Shown in pieces: positions 22,901 to 33,546 of a stretch of 64,000 nucleotides of DNA; position 1 is the first letter of the stretch; every line of letters begins with the position of its first letter. The DNA comes from Vitellaria paradoxa (taxonomy: Eukaryota > Streptophyta > Magnoliopsida > Ericales > Sapotaceae), in contig JAINTL010000099.1 in NCBI GenBank assembly GCA_019916065.1, positions 124,001 through 188,000 of the forward strand, written 5' to 3'. The position numbers and the translations under genes were made by a program. The notes beneath the pieces are model-generated. The model did no database searches. It was not told the DNA's origin and saw only the letters and a program-made list of their open reading frames with translations.

Positions 22901-25900
22901 CTAGATATTACAAAACACTATCTTTGACTATAGATTTGCCAATTTACAATTTTGGCCTTAACAGGGCTTCACTAGCTGATGTGGCACTTCCCCACTGACG
23001 TAGCGACCTTCTAGCTGACATCGCAGTGCCTGGGCAATGATGTGGTATAGACTGGGCTATTTCAAAATAATTAGAATATATGAGCTATAATTCATTCCTT
23101 AAGAATCGAGCTTGGGAACTCAAGGATAACTTGCCAGCAACTTTCTTCTGCAGCAACGTTGCCTGTAAGTGGATTTTTTGGCAAAACTCTGACATAGCTT
23201 GTGAGGAAGCATGAGGCCCTCATTTTTGCTCTAGTTGGTGGTGTTCAATTCGTCTCTCCGAGCTCTTCCTTTGGGTATCCTCAAATTACAATTTCGACAA
23301 AAACAGACCAACCTAAAATCAAAAATACCTAAAAAATACGTACCGAGCTCTAATACCAGCTATTAAGCTCAAAAAGCACGAACAAACCAAGACAAGCAAG
23401 AACTGATTAACTGGAGGAGAGAAGAGAATCTTTTATTAACACTTGAAGAGTTTACAGACACAAAATTGGATTTTTTCTCACTCTACAACTCACCCTCTTA
23501 ACTCAAACTACACTGCACACATCCTCACTTTGCTTGGTTTCACTCACACTTGCTAGGCCACAACAGAGGGTGGGCATAGGTATTTATAGGGAGGGAGACT
23601 CGGTGGTTCAAAAAGAAAAAATCAGAGTATAATTAATGCTTGTGAGAGTTCCCATGTTTCCAATAGGTGCACACCATTCTTGAAATTTCCAGTCCATTTC
23701 TTGAAAGCTTCCATACATGTATCTTAACATAGGAGGGAATTCATCAATGTTTGCAGAGATTTGGGATGTGACGTACTCCATGAGTCTAAACGAGTCCCTC
23801 TACATGGCCGTGGATGACAATGATTGGAAGAAAGTTAAGAACCTCCTCGAGCTTCATCCTCGGCTATTGAATACCGAAATTTCAGCATATGGATACAAAG
23901 CACTCGAAATTGCAGTACTAGCTGGGCACGCGGAGATTGTTGAGCAATTGGTTCATTTGACAGAGAAGGACAAATTGGCAGTACGAAATAATCATGGTGA
24001 AACGGCCCTTTCTCTCGCTGCCACTGGAGGGATTACAAAGATTGCTAAGGCCTTCGTTAGAAAGAATCCTGAGTTGCCCAGCATCGAAAATCATTATGGA
24101 CTCATCCCCGTCATCATCGCTGCTCAGTTTGGCCACACCGATATGGTCCGTTTTCTTTACTCTGTCACTGATGAGGAAGTTTTCGAATCAAGGAAACAAG
24201 GCGCTAGACTTCTCACTGCTTGTATCATTGCTCAAATCTACGGTATTATATATATATATATATATATATGCATGTCTGTCTATTATTCTTCAAGTGTAGC
24301 TGGTTTTCTTTTTCTTAGTTGTTATTTCATTTTATATATATATTTATAAATAAATTTTTAACAAAATTTAGTTTGTTAGCTCAAATTTATTTTGCCTCCT
24401 AACTTTTATTTGAAATTCTATTTTAAAACATTTTTTTATAATAGTTAAGGACTTGAGTTTTAATGTAGTTGCAATGTTCTTCTTAATTACCATTTTACTT
24501 TTGAAAGATGTCAAATGTCAAAGCAAAATAATTTTGCAGGGGTAGATATTTGCAACTAATTAAAAAGGGCTAGAATTTTAATTGTAACAACAAATGAAAA
24601 AAAATTTTAAGATTTATAGTAAATTTAGGAGGCAAGGTGAAATACATTTACACATTTTTTTTTTTTGGTTTGGTGACTTTACCAAAGTTATTCACGTTCT
24701 TAAGAAAAATAAAAAAAAAATACTGAAAAATAGTAGAATCCACGAACGATTAAAATATAAAATTATTTTTTCACACGTATGTGAATTTATTTTTTTTAAT
24801 CTTAAGTATTTCTCTCATAAAAAAGTAAACAATATGTCTAAAAGTTATTACATAAAAAAATAATAATATATTTTTGTAAATCATAGAAACGGTGCAAGTC
24901 AAATTTAATTTGGGGGCATGCAACTAAAATTTTCTGGTCGTAAGGGTTAGGAAGCCATAAGTCTCTTTTCCACTTTATATTGAATTAAATTCGCAGGATG
25001 AGAGGATGTTAGCCTCCTCTTAATTAACAAAAAGTTCGAGTTAATATTTAATTTAATTCGATGTTTTAACTACTAATTTGTTTTATATTATGCACAATTG
25101 AACTATAGATATTGCTTTGAAACTGGTGGATAAGTTCCCAGATTTAATTTTTGCTAAACTGGAGGAATCTGCCGGGGCTCCTGGGGGAACACTCATTACG
25201 TTAGCGACCAGACATTCAGCATTTCCCAGTGGAACTCACCTCAACTTTTGGCAACACTTGATCTACAAATGTGAGTATTTACCATTTCATCCATTTGAAT
25301 GCATCTTCCAATTAGTTATAGCAAACGGGTATTTTGCTCTACATGCAGCAGTATTTTACTTTGTGTTTTTATCTATTTCCTTTCCTTTTTTTTTTTTTTT
25401 TGGGTTGACAAGTGTTCATAAAATTTATAGTAATGTTACACTTCACCCTTTTATTTACACCCTTCTTACACTCACTGATCATGACACTCACTGATCATGA
25501 CGAGTTATAACCAGTATATTCTATTTAAAATCATCACAGTCGTTGGATGTCACATTTTACGTGCGATTGTGATAATTTTGAGTAAAGTATACTAATCATC
25601 ACCCGTCATGATCAGTAGAGTGTAAGAAAAATGTAAACAAAAAAATTTAAGTGTAACTAAAAGATGAAACACAAAGTAAGACATAAAAATATTTCTTGAA
25701 GAATGAGAACAGTACTAATTAATTAAGTATGTCTACCTCTAAAGGTATGCCCCCTATCAATGCAAATCACATCAACAACATTCACAGAGATATTGAAGCA
25801 AATTCTGAAAAATCACTCACGCAGAGAAACATCTTCAAACGTGGTACGTACATTGTTCGAAAACATCACAAGAAATTTATTCAGATGTTAAAACTATTTT

Positions 25901-28900
25901 TAATCACTTTAAAAACTCCTAAATTAATTTATATATATATATATCCTAAATATGGTTCTAAACTTGCAGGAATCGTTCGCCTATATGAGCTAATTTGTGA
26001 TCGTCTTAAAGACCTTGGTGCGTATGAGGACCGTAAGCATTTGCAATATTTTTTTATATTTCATTTCTGAGATGTTTGATTGGCAAAAATTTGATAAAAA
26101 AATACAATAAAAGTATAAAGATTTAATATAAAAGTAATATGTAATAAAATTTGAATGGAAAAAAATATAAAAAAATGGTAAAAATTATTAGATTTTGATT
26201 AGTTTAATTTGTCCAATCAAAGTAAAACAAAGATTTCTTTTAATTATAAAATAACTAGAGACTATCTATAATTCATGATTATTCGTCGCTAGAGGACTAT
26301 TATGTACTAATGATAATATTCTTAATTTTTGGCAAAATTACTTAAAATATAATATTATTAAATTATATATAAATTTCATCATTAATTTAAATGGTTCAGC
26401 ACCACAAAAAATAATTATTCAAAATACTTAATAATAATGATCCATTACTTTGATAATGGCTCTACCACTTTAGTTTAGTCATTATTAAAAATTCTTAATA
26501 TATTTTTACCCAGACCACTTTTGAGTTAAGTACACTCATATAGCACCTTCAATAGTTTAGTTCGTTCGCCCTCTTGTATTTTAAATTGTAACATTTTGCC
26601 CCTTTATATTTTTAATCAAATTTCACTTTAATTTTTCCTTCAATTAGCAGGATAATTATCTTTATATCCCTTATATTTAAGATGAAAATGGCTAGCACTC
26701 CTTAAATTTTAAAAACTTATTTTTATACCTTTTGTATTCAAAAAACAAACAAAGTCACAAACAATTTTAAATTTTTAAGTGAAAAATATAAAAATGTTTA
26801 GTTAAATTCAAATAGAATTAGAGATATAAGTATATTTTTTAAAGTTATTTTAGATAAAAAGAGGCTGGTACCTGTTAAATTTTTATTGATTACTCTCAGC
26901 TGTAAGTATTATATCATAACGGACATATATAAGACAACATTAAATAAAGAAAATATTACACATAGAGATTAAAAAAATGACAGAAGTATATGAATCAATC
27001 TCTGCTATAATCGTCTTTTCCGAGCCAAAACGTTGGTAGCTTCAAACTGCCATATAATTGAATTTCACCCATGTGATCCCTGCCTTTACCATATGATAGT
27101 ACAGCAAGTACTCAACAAGCATTCAAAATTGTAACTATTCTGTATCATCAGATATGTATTAAACCGAAATGATCCAAGAATTTGGTATAGAATCTTGGTG
27201 TCAAATTCTATACCATCATACGTATTGAGGAGAAAAATCGTTAGTTTTCATGAAATTTTTAATATTTTTATTTTAGTACAAAGTAAAAAGGTATGAAAGT
27301 ATATTTTTGAAATTCAGATAATATTAGTAATTTTCATATTTAGTACAAGAGATATGAAAATAATTAACTCCCTGTTATCGTTAAACAAAAGTAATGAAAA
27401 ATGCCCCATGTAATTACATATGCTTTCATGCTGTACACATATTTTTTGTCAATAATTTAACAAAACGAGCAAAGGGAAATTAGATGAAAATTTATAGCGA
27501 AGTATTATAATTTAAAATGCAAGGATAAAATGAGATTAATTGGGTTTAAATATAAAAGTGCCTAGTATAATCTACACATTAATTTTCTTTTTTATATTTT
27601 AATACAATTTAATATCAAATACATGATTATCCAAGTGTAGTTTAGCTACGAAAAAATTGAGTAAATTACATTTAATAATTCTATATATACTATATTACCA
27701 ATTTTATTTGAGAATATATGCTCTAATTCGACTTATTTTGTCTCTTATACATTTGATCTAATCTTACATATTTCTAACCGTTAGTTATTCTTTAAAAAAA
27801 AAATGTAAGAAAAAAATATCATGTGTCCATCAACAATAGATGCATGATATTTTTCATCAATAATTTATAAAAAAAAAAGAAATAATAAATAAAATCACAA
27901 CTAAGACCCGTATTCCTTGTGGGAGTTTTGAGAAAAGTAAGGTTAACTAATTTGTTTCATGCTTGCAGTCCCCTTCATCCAGACTGTATACGATATAAAA
28001 CATAAGCACGCGGAACTGTGCCAGTTGCTGCGATGCATTTCACAAAAAGCCACAGTTTTGTATGACAAGAGTAGTACAGAAAAACACGAACTATCGCGAG
28101 CTATATTCTTGGCCATTAGGCATGGGGTCGTTGAGTTTGTGCAAGCGTTCCTCATAGCATACCCGGATATTGTTTGGTTTACTGATTCCAATAGCCGCAA
28201 CATATTTTTGTACGCAGTCTTGCATCGACGAGAAAAGATTTTCAATCTCCTTGACAAAGTGGGGCCGAAGAAGAATATTATAGCAACAAGCATGGATGAG
28301 GACAAAAACACAATCTTGCATCATGCGGCAGTGCTATCATCTTCTCATCATCTTGATGGCATTTCTGGTGCAGCTTTGAAGATGCAAAGGGAGCTACAAT
28401 GGTTTAAGGTGATGTGACTCATCTCCCACTTTTTTCACTATCTTCAATATGCCTACCTGCCTGCCTTTACTTATGATTTTGATTTGATTACAAAGCATGT
28501 GCAAAGATAAATATTTTCAATTTAGAGAGGTAGGTTAGTGATTTTAAACTTTAATACAAAATTATGGGGACATAATTTAATTATCGAGCTGAGCTCGAAA
28601 AGTAAAAATATATAGAACTTCAAATTATGTTCAATTTTAATTTAGTTTAACAACTGAGTTGGTCTTGGATAATTTTTTAACAAAAAGGTCCAACACGAAT
28701 TAAACTCCAGTAATTGAATTCATTTTATTTACTTAATTTCCAATATCTAGTGTATATATTTCTCCAACCCGCTCCTTGGTTGGAAGTTAATTGTGTTATG
28801 TCATCAAACTTGTAGGAAGTGGAGAAGGTTGTTAAACCAATGTATAGAGAACTGACAAATGCGCAAAACAAGACAGCTCGTGTTTTATTTACTGAGGAGC

Positions 28901-29454
28901 ACAAGAAACTGAGAAAAGCAGGGGAGAAGTGGATGAAGGACACAGCAAAATCTTGCACAGTGGTGGCGACTCTTATCGCCACTGTTATGTTCACTGCAGC
29001 ATTCACTGTGCCAGGCGGGTATGACAATGACACGGGTGCTCCCATTTACTTGGACTCTGACGCCTTCATGACTTTCATAATCTCGGATGCTTTGTCTCTC
29101 TTCTCTTCCGCTAGTTCAGTACTAATGTTCCTTGGAATCCTTAAATCGCGTTACACAGAAGATCAATTCCTTTTGTCGCTGCCTAGGAAACTCATAATTG
29201 GTATCGCCACCCTTTTTTTCTCTATTGCCACCATGATGCTTACGTTTGGTGCCACTCTTTTTATCGTCTTTAACCGCAGATTGTCGTGGATTTCGATTCC
29301 CATTGTTTTGCTATCTTCCATTCCGATTATGATTTTCATATTTCCTCAAGTGCCACTGCTGTATGATGTTTGCATCTCAACATATGGACCTGGCATTTTC
29401 AAGAAGGGCAAATCAATAGAATTTAGGATTTCTAAAGTTAAAAGGCAACTTTAG
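16956..29454 (+). CDS. ankyrin-repeat protein with PGG domain (ITN1/ACD6-like), 7 exons
   Basis: Predicted exons: 16956-17154, 23757-24242, 25109-25270, 25745-25843, 25970-26017, 27969-28408 and 28816-29454, total 2073 nt (690 aa plus TAG). All junctions are GT/AG and the phases agree throughout. Exon 1 is an acidic N-terminus. Exons 2-3 and 6 hold degenerate ankyrin repeats (GYKALEIAVLAGHAEIVEQL, HGETALSLAA, TILHHAAVLS). Exon 7 has the PGG domain: MFTAAFTVPGGYDNDTG at about 537-553 and four hydrophobic segments. The family comprises plant membrane ankyrin proteins linked to defence and salt/ROS signalling; the specific role here is unknown. The start at 16956 has a good AAAATGG context; an in-frame ATG lies at 16932. 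Exon 5 could instead end at 26032. Intron 1 holds a whole retrotransposon ending 5 nt from exon 2, so normal splicing is uncertain. Confidence 0.85.
17501..17885 (-). repeat. 3' LTR of TNT1-like element
   Basis: Homologous to 23361-23746 along its whole length, with numerous substitutions and small indels. A purine tract (CGGGAAGGGGAGA on the minus strand, 17888-17900) lies inside it. Confidence 0.9.
18130..19600 (-). pseudogene. copia RT and RNase H relic
   Basis: Read from 19600 downwards, RT shows LEQMDVKTVLLHGDLHEDIY and CKLQRSLYGLKQAPR (19167-18955). The catalytic box near 18830 reads LYVNDMQII (YVDD changed to YVND). Then come YSSAVGSLIYAMECVKPDIA (18535-18475) and the RNase H end with TEAEYITVTEAGKEMLW (about 18200-18150). 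Stops and frameshifts separate these blocks. Confidence 0.9.
19601..20640 (-). pseudogene. copia integrase relic
   Basis: The block 20407-20162 shows YFITFINDASQKVWVYL, where the catalytic Asp of the usual FIDDAS is Asn, and KLKCLQTDNGGEYTSQEF. The C-terminal block 19869-19609 has CIFIGYGNDELGHKLWD, typical of the GKGY/GYS region of copia integrases. Further zinc-finger remains lie toward 20640. Confidence 0.88.
20900..21806 (-). pseudogene. copia gag relic
   Basis: Begins with M at 21806 (ESSDSGVMIKLTATNYTLWK), the usual gag start of TNT1-like elements. It continues through QANTIRNKALLMR, HINEFQNLVNQLVAIDLP and a basic stretch (TRGKSRTSGRSKSKGR, about 21150) to a decayed knuckle near 21030-21070. 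Stops interrupt the frame at several places. Confidence 0.85.
22127..22963 (-). mobile_element. solo LTR, SIRE-like family
   Basis: 837 bp, TGAAAATTTT to GGCCTTAACA on the + strand (LTR reads TGTTAAGGCC...TTTTCA on the minus strand). The perfect 5-bp TSD GGGCT lies at 22122-22126 and 22964-22968. It sits in the untranslated leader of the TNT1-like element at 17501, so it is younger than that element. Confidence 0.92.
23347..23358 (-). promoter_or_regulatory. primer binding site of TNT1-like element
   Basis: Minus strand TGGTATTAGAGC, two bases inside the 5' LTR (23361-23746). Initiator-Met tRNA type with one mismatch. Confidence 0.8.
23361..23746 (-). repeat. 5' LTR of TNT1-like element
   Basis: 386 bp. 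On the minus strand it starts TGATGAATTCCC and ends AGCTTAATA. A likely TATA box (CTATAAATACC, minus strand, about 23580-23600) lies in its first half. Confidence 0.9.
24243..25108 (+). other. intron 2 of the ankyrin/PGG gene
   Basis: AT-rich, begins with a (TA)n run at the donor (GTATTATATATA) and ends AACTATAG. No inserted element recognised. Confidence 0.75.
25435..25657. mobile_element. foldback MITE in intron 3
   Basis: Long imperfect terminal inverted repeats of about 60 bp: GTTACACTT...TTCTTACACTCACTGATCATGAC on the left, and the reverse complement of GTCATGATCAGTAGAGTGTAAG...AAGTGTAAC on the right. The interior is short and non-coding. TSD not clear; superfamily unassigned. Confidence 0.7.
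26018..27968 (+). other. intron 5 of the ankyrin/PGG gene
   Basis: 1.95 kb, very AT-rich. It ends TTTCATGCTTGCAG before VPFIQTVYDIKHK. A small hairpin (ATATCATG...CATGATAT, about 27818-27855) is the only structure I noticed. Confidence 0.7.
28409..28815 (+). other. intron 6 of the ankyrin/PGG gene
   Basis: Donor AAG|GTGATG, acceptor AACTTGTAG|GAAGTGG. No element recognised. Confidence 0.75.
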
Positions 29455-29590
29455 GGGTTAGAGATTATATTTTCAACCTTTGAATTTTTACGGAAGTTCA
29501 TTCAACAATTAAGATTAAAATATTTTCATTCCTTTAATGAACTACCGTAAGAATCCAAAAGTTGCAAATGTAACTTTAACTCCTAAAGTT
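29447..29590. mobile_element. foldback MITE overlapping the gene's stop codon
   Basis: AACTTTAGGGGTTAGAG and following bases (about 55 bp, to TTACGGAAGTTCATT) pair as an imperfect inverted repeat with the right side, ending CTTTAACTCCTAAAGTT. The left arm includes the final Leu codon and TAG stop of the ankyrin/PGG gene. No clear TSD, so its age relative to the gene end is open. Confidence 0.6.
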
Positions 29591-29904
29591 ATATTTCAAT
29601 TCTAGGATCCTCTTATCCAAATAAATTTTTGGTATTTAAATTGTTCACTTGCTGTATTCTCAACATCTAATTGTGCAAGATTACGTTTGTATTTATAGAT
29701 TTGAAATTAAAGTATTCAGTGCAAATTGTTTAGATAAAATTACTCAGTTAATACATAACTCCGGCTGTTACATATATTAGAATTTTATTTTGGATTTGTT
29801 TACTTTAATATGATAATTAATAATGAATTTGGCATTGTTACTTTGTAAACGATTTTTAAGTTATCGTCCTTAATTAAGGATTGTTTAGGTTGGATTTCTA
29901 CTTC
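29591..29904. other. 3' flank of the ankyrin/PGG gene
   Basis: AT-rich spacer before the copia LTR at 29910. No assigned feature; polyadenylation of the gene probably occurs in this stretch or just before it. Confidence 0.4.
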
Positions 29905-29909
29905 TATTG

Positions 29910-30278
29910 TGTTGAGAATTAACGGGAGCCAAAAACACACAAGCAGACAATAATACAAGAAGTTTACAAAGTTCGGCAATGCCTATGTCCACAGGAGAGC
30001 TTCACTATATTTCAATAAAGTTGCAGATAATAAAATTCTTTCAATTGCTTTTCCTCACCTTTCTACCTCTCACACAATTTAGCCACACAAATTGATACAA
30101 CTTTCTCACCTATTTATACACAAACCAATGGTGTGAGAGATCAACAAAATATCATCGAATTCGACTAAAGATTTTCTAATTCGATCAACTAAAGGTGGCT
30201 GTTTATCTCTGCAGCGATTTAAAGCAATTGTTAAAATTTTTCATCCACTCATGCAGGTGGATTTCGTATAAGTCAACA
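29910..30278 (-). repeat. 3' LTR of TNT1-like element
   Basis: 369 bp with terminal TGTTGA...TCAACA. On the minus strand a purine-rich tract (GAGTGGAGAGGATGAT) directly precedes TGTTGACTTATACG. The left flank 29905-29909 is TATTG; its partner cannot be tested here. Confidence 0.85.
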
Positions 30279-30439
30279 ATCATCCTCTCCACTCAGAGTG
30301 GGTGAGTTTGTTACATTCTGCTAAATTGAACATCTTGTAGTGATTAACCTTAATGAAGCTCCTGTACTCTCTTATTTATGTGCCAACAACATCAGCTATA
30401 TGCATCATAGCTAGGATTCCTTTTTCAATGCCACTGTCC

Positions 30440-32803
30440 AGCAATGTCTTGCCCTTGTTCTTGAGCTACTACACCTTCTCACCGAGGTGCCCTTATACCC
30501 CCTGACTCGGAGTGACATGTGAAGTTCATTGTAGTAATTTTTTTGCTTGAGTTCATCCCTGCCAAGTTTTTGCAGAACTCAAGCTTTTCTCTTTGAACCA
30601 CATTATCATCATATTTGATGGATTCTTGTCTGTATGAACTTTGTCCAGCTGTAAAAACTTCCAATCCAGGATATCATGAATCTAGTGATATCTCACAACA
30701 ATGTGATTTGACCTAGAGTGGAAGGTTAGATTCTTGCATACATGGATTGCATTCTAACTATCATAATAAAAGACATATCTTTCCTGCGCCAACCCTAGTT
30801 CTTCTATGAATTTTTTTCATCATTTAGCATTTCCTTACAAACTTCTATTATTACTATGGACTATGTTTCTATAGTAGATAGAGCCACACATTTTTGTAGT
30901 TTTGACTACCAAGATATTGCTTATCCTGCATAGGTCATCAAGTATTCTGAAGTTAACTTTCTAGAGTTAACATCACTAGCTATATTTGTGTATCGAGATA
31001 TCTTCTAGCATTATTTTGTTAGTTCCAAAACACAAACATACTTTTGAAGTACCTCTGAGATGCACGAGAATCCACTTTACTCTTATCCAATGTTCTTTTC
31101 TAGGATTGAAAATAAATCTACATACAACCCTAATTGTTAAGCAATATCAGGCTTTATGGAAGGAACTTTCTTCATTTCTACCTTCTTCTTGTTAGTCTTA
31201 GGACTTTGATCAGTACTTAACTTCAAATGGCTTGCAAGTGAAGATTATACAGCCATTTCCTTGTTCACGTTGAATCTTTCCAGCAACTTTTCAATATATT
31301 TTTCTTAAGATAACCATAGTTTCTTGCTTTGTCCATCTCTAGTGATCTTCATTCTAGGTATTTGTTTTGCTAGTCACACATACTTTATGGAAAATGACAT
31401 GTTGAGTTTCTTCTTCAATTGGTTAAGTTTGGCAGTGTCATGACCAACAATTAACATGTCCAACAATTAACATGTCATTAACAGACAATGTATGAAATTA
31501 CTATCAGAAAACTTCTTGAAGTAAACACAGTGATCAAATGCATCCTTGCATATCCATTATCCATCAGAATAAATCAAATATCTTATACCACTGCTGTGGA
31601 GATTGTTTCAATCTGTATAAGCTTTTCTTCAATCGGAATACAAGATTTTTCTTACCCGTGACTTTGAACCCTTTTGGTTGCTCTATATATATCTCATCCT
31701 CCAAATCACTATGAAATAATGTAATTTTGACATCTAACTGCTCAATCTTAAGATTCAAACTAGTAGTTAATTTGAGTATAACTAAAATTAATCTATTCTC
31801 ACAGCTAATGAAAATATTTCTTCGAAGTTAGTACATTTTCTTTGAACAAAATTGTTTACCACTAGTTGGGCTTTATACTTTGGTTAATTTCCTTCTTCAT
31901 CCTTCAAACTGAACACCCATTTATTCTATAGAGCTTTTTGTCCTTCAGGAAGTTTCACCAAGTTATGAGTACGGTTTTCATGTAGGGATTTCATCTCTTC
32001 TTGTATAGCCTTTTTCCACTTAGTCTTTTACTCATGAGACATGGTGTCTTCATACATTTCTGGTTCACCCCCATTAGTCAACATCCCATGCTCGCTGATA
32101 GGATACCTGGTGGATGGTTGGTGTTCTTTGGCGGATCTTATCAACTAAGACTTATCTAGTGGAACTTGTTTAGCTTCTCCATCTGGGACAACTTGTTCAT
32201 CATTTTTCAGAGATTCTTTAACTTGTTCATGTTTCTCTAGTTCTTCAGTCTACATTAGTGGAAGACAAGGTCTATTCTGACTAGAATTTTGGTTGAGGCT
32301 CTAGGCTTTACCAGTTGCACATTGTCTTGATAGTATGATCTTTAAGAAACACAATATCTATGCTCTTGATAAGTTTCTTCTCAATTGGGTCCCATAATCT
32401 GTACCTGTATATATATTTCGTGTCAATATCTTAAAAAAATATGCATTGTCTAGCTTTTTCATAAAGCTTATACCTTTCATCTTAGGGAATATATATGAAA
32501 ACTCTGCAGCTAAATACTTCAAATAACCATAGGGAACATCTTTTTTGCTCTAGACACTTTTTTGGAATATCATGGTTGAAAAGACTACAGGAGATAAAAT
32601 GATGAGATCAATTGCAATTCTCATTGTTTCTCCTCAAAATGATTTAAGGATGTTTGCATTAGAAAAGTACACTTTATTCGTCACAGATATCTCTGTTCGT
32701 TCTCTTTACTACACTTTTGTACTAAGAAGTCTTTGGCACAAACTTCTATAATTTGATCCCATGAGCTCTGTAATACTCTTTAAATGGGTTCTATATTCAC
32801 CTT
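30440..32803 (-). pseudogene. copia pol relic (integrase end, RT, RNase H)
   Basis: RT block 31758-31564: NLKIEQLDVKITLFHSDLED, IEQPKGFKVTGKK and LKKSLYRLKQSPQQWY. RNase H end near 30720-30540: VVRYH.IHDI and VQREKLEFCKNLAGMNS, typical of TNT1-type polyprotein ends. Upstream 32300-32800 holds decayed integrase C-terminus. Stops and frameshifts are frequent. Confidence 0.88.
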
Positions 32804-33532
32804 TGAAAATATGTAATTTGCTGGTAAAGATCCTAATCAATCAACCACAATCACAGAATAAAAGAAGGAGAGATAAACAAAACGAGGAAACCTATAAAGG
32901 GAAATCTCAAACAAAACTTTCATAAAATCAAATGTTGGTTAACTAAAATCAACCTCGAAGGCATGAAACTAACTCCTCAGTAGCTTTGCTGAATCCTTAG
33001 CGTGCTGAATCCCTAGCGTTTATGAACCTCAAACCCGAACTCCTTCGGATTGAACACAAAACATATTGGCTAAGTAATTGAGAGAATAATTGAACTTTCA
33101 GGCTTCCAATCTCATGTGCATTCTCTCTCGCTATCACCTTGAAAACCCCCAGAAGATATATATAGAGAAAACTGAGGCGACTAGGATTCGAAATAGGCTG
33201 AAAGTAGCATCTCGCGGGAAGGGCACACCCACGGTTTTCCCGCGGCCTTCCCGCGACTCAGAGCGGGCTTCCCGCACAGCTTATTCTCCAAGTAAAGCTC
33301 TCAGGATTTTCCCACGCCTAATCGTGGCCTTCCTGCGAGCTTGCTGCATAAATCAATTCCGACACTTGTTTGACTTCTTTAGGACTTCCAGCCATTATGG
33401 AAACAGTTTCTCTAAGGCCTTTTAGAATTCTATTCGACTTAAGACTCTAGTGCCTTAACCTATACTAAGTCTAAAGTACAAACACTTCTCTTTGATCATG
33501 AATTTGCCAATTTACAATATTTGGTCTTAACA
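32804..33532 (-). repeat. 3' LTR of gag-only SIRE-like element
   Basis: 729 bp, TGAAAATATG to GTCTTAACA on the + strand. About 80-90 bp shorter than the 5' LTR because of a deletion near 32945. Its GC-rich patch (33215-33275, CCCGCGGCCTTCCCGCGAC) is well preserved. Confidence 0.9.
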
Positions 33533-33546
33533 ATCTCCCCCTTTGG
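33533..33546 (-). promoter_or_regulatory. polypurine tract
   Basis: Minus strand CCAAAGGGGGAGAT directly against LTR start TGTTAAG. Confidence 0.85.

Larger units (their letters stand above)
17501..23746 (-). mobile_element. complete TNT1/Tork-like copia retrotransposon
   Basis: LTRs at 17501-17885 and 23361-23746 are direct repeats of about 385 bp. The perfect 5-bp TSD ATGTT lies at 17496-17500 and 23747-23751. On the minus strand the order is 5' LTR, tRNA-iMet PBS, gag, integrase, RT, RNase H, purine tract, 3' LTR. The best match in memory is the TNT1-94 type polyprotein. LTR ends are TGATGAATT...AGCTYAATA, i.e. TG...TA instead of TG...CA, and the start has decayed to TA in the 3' copy. 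Many stops and frameshifts, plus a solo LTR inserted at 22127, make it non-functional. Confidence 0.93.
17155..23756 (+). other. intron 1 of the ankyrin/PGG gene (6.6 kb)
   Basis: Donor GAAG|GTAACT and acceptor TTTGCAG|AG. Removing the retrotransposon 17501-23746 and one ATGTT copy leaves an intron of about 350 nt ending ATCAATGTTTGCAG. As it stands, the bases just upstream of the acceptor come from the LTR (GAATTCATCA), which is a poor pyrimidine tract. Confidence 0.8.

Noticed and set aside
28725..29045. Minus-strand ORF over exon 7 of the ankyrin gene
   Set aside because: Antisense shadow of a clearly conserved PGG-domain exon.
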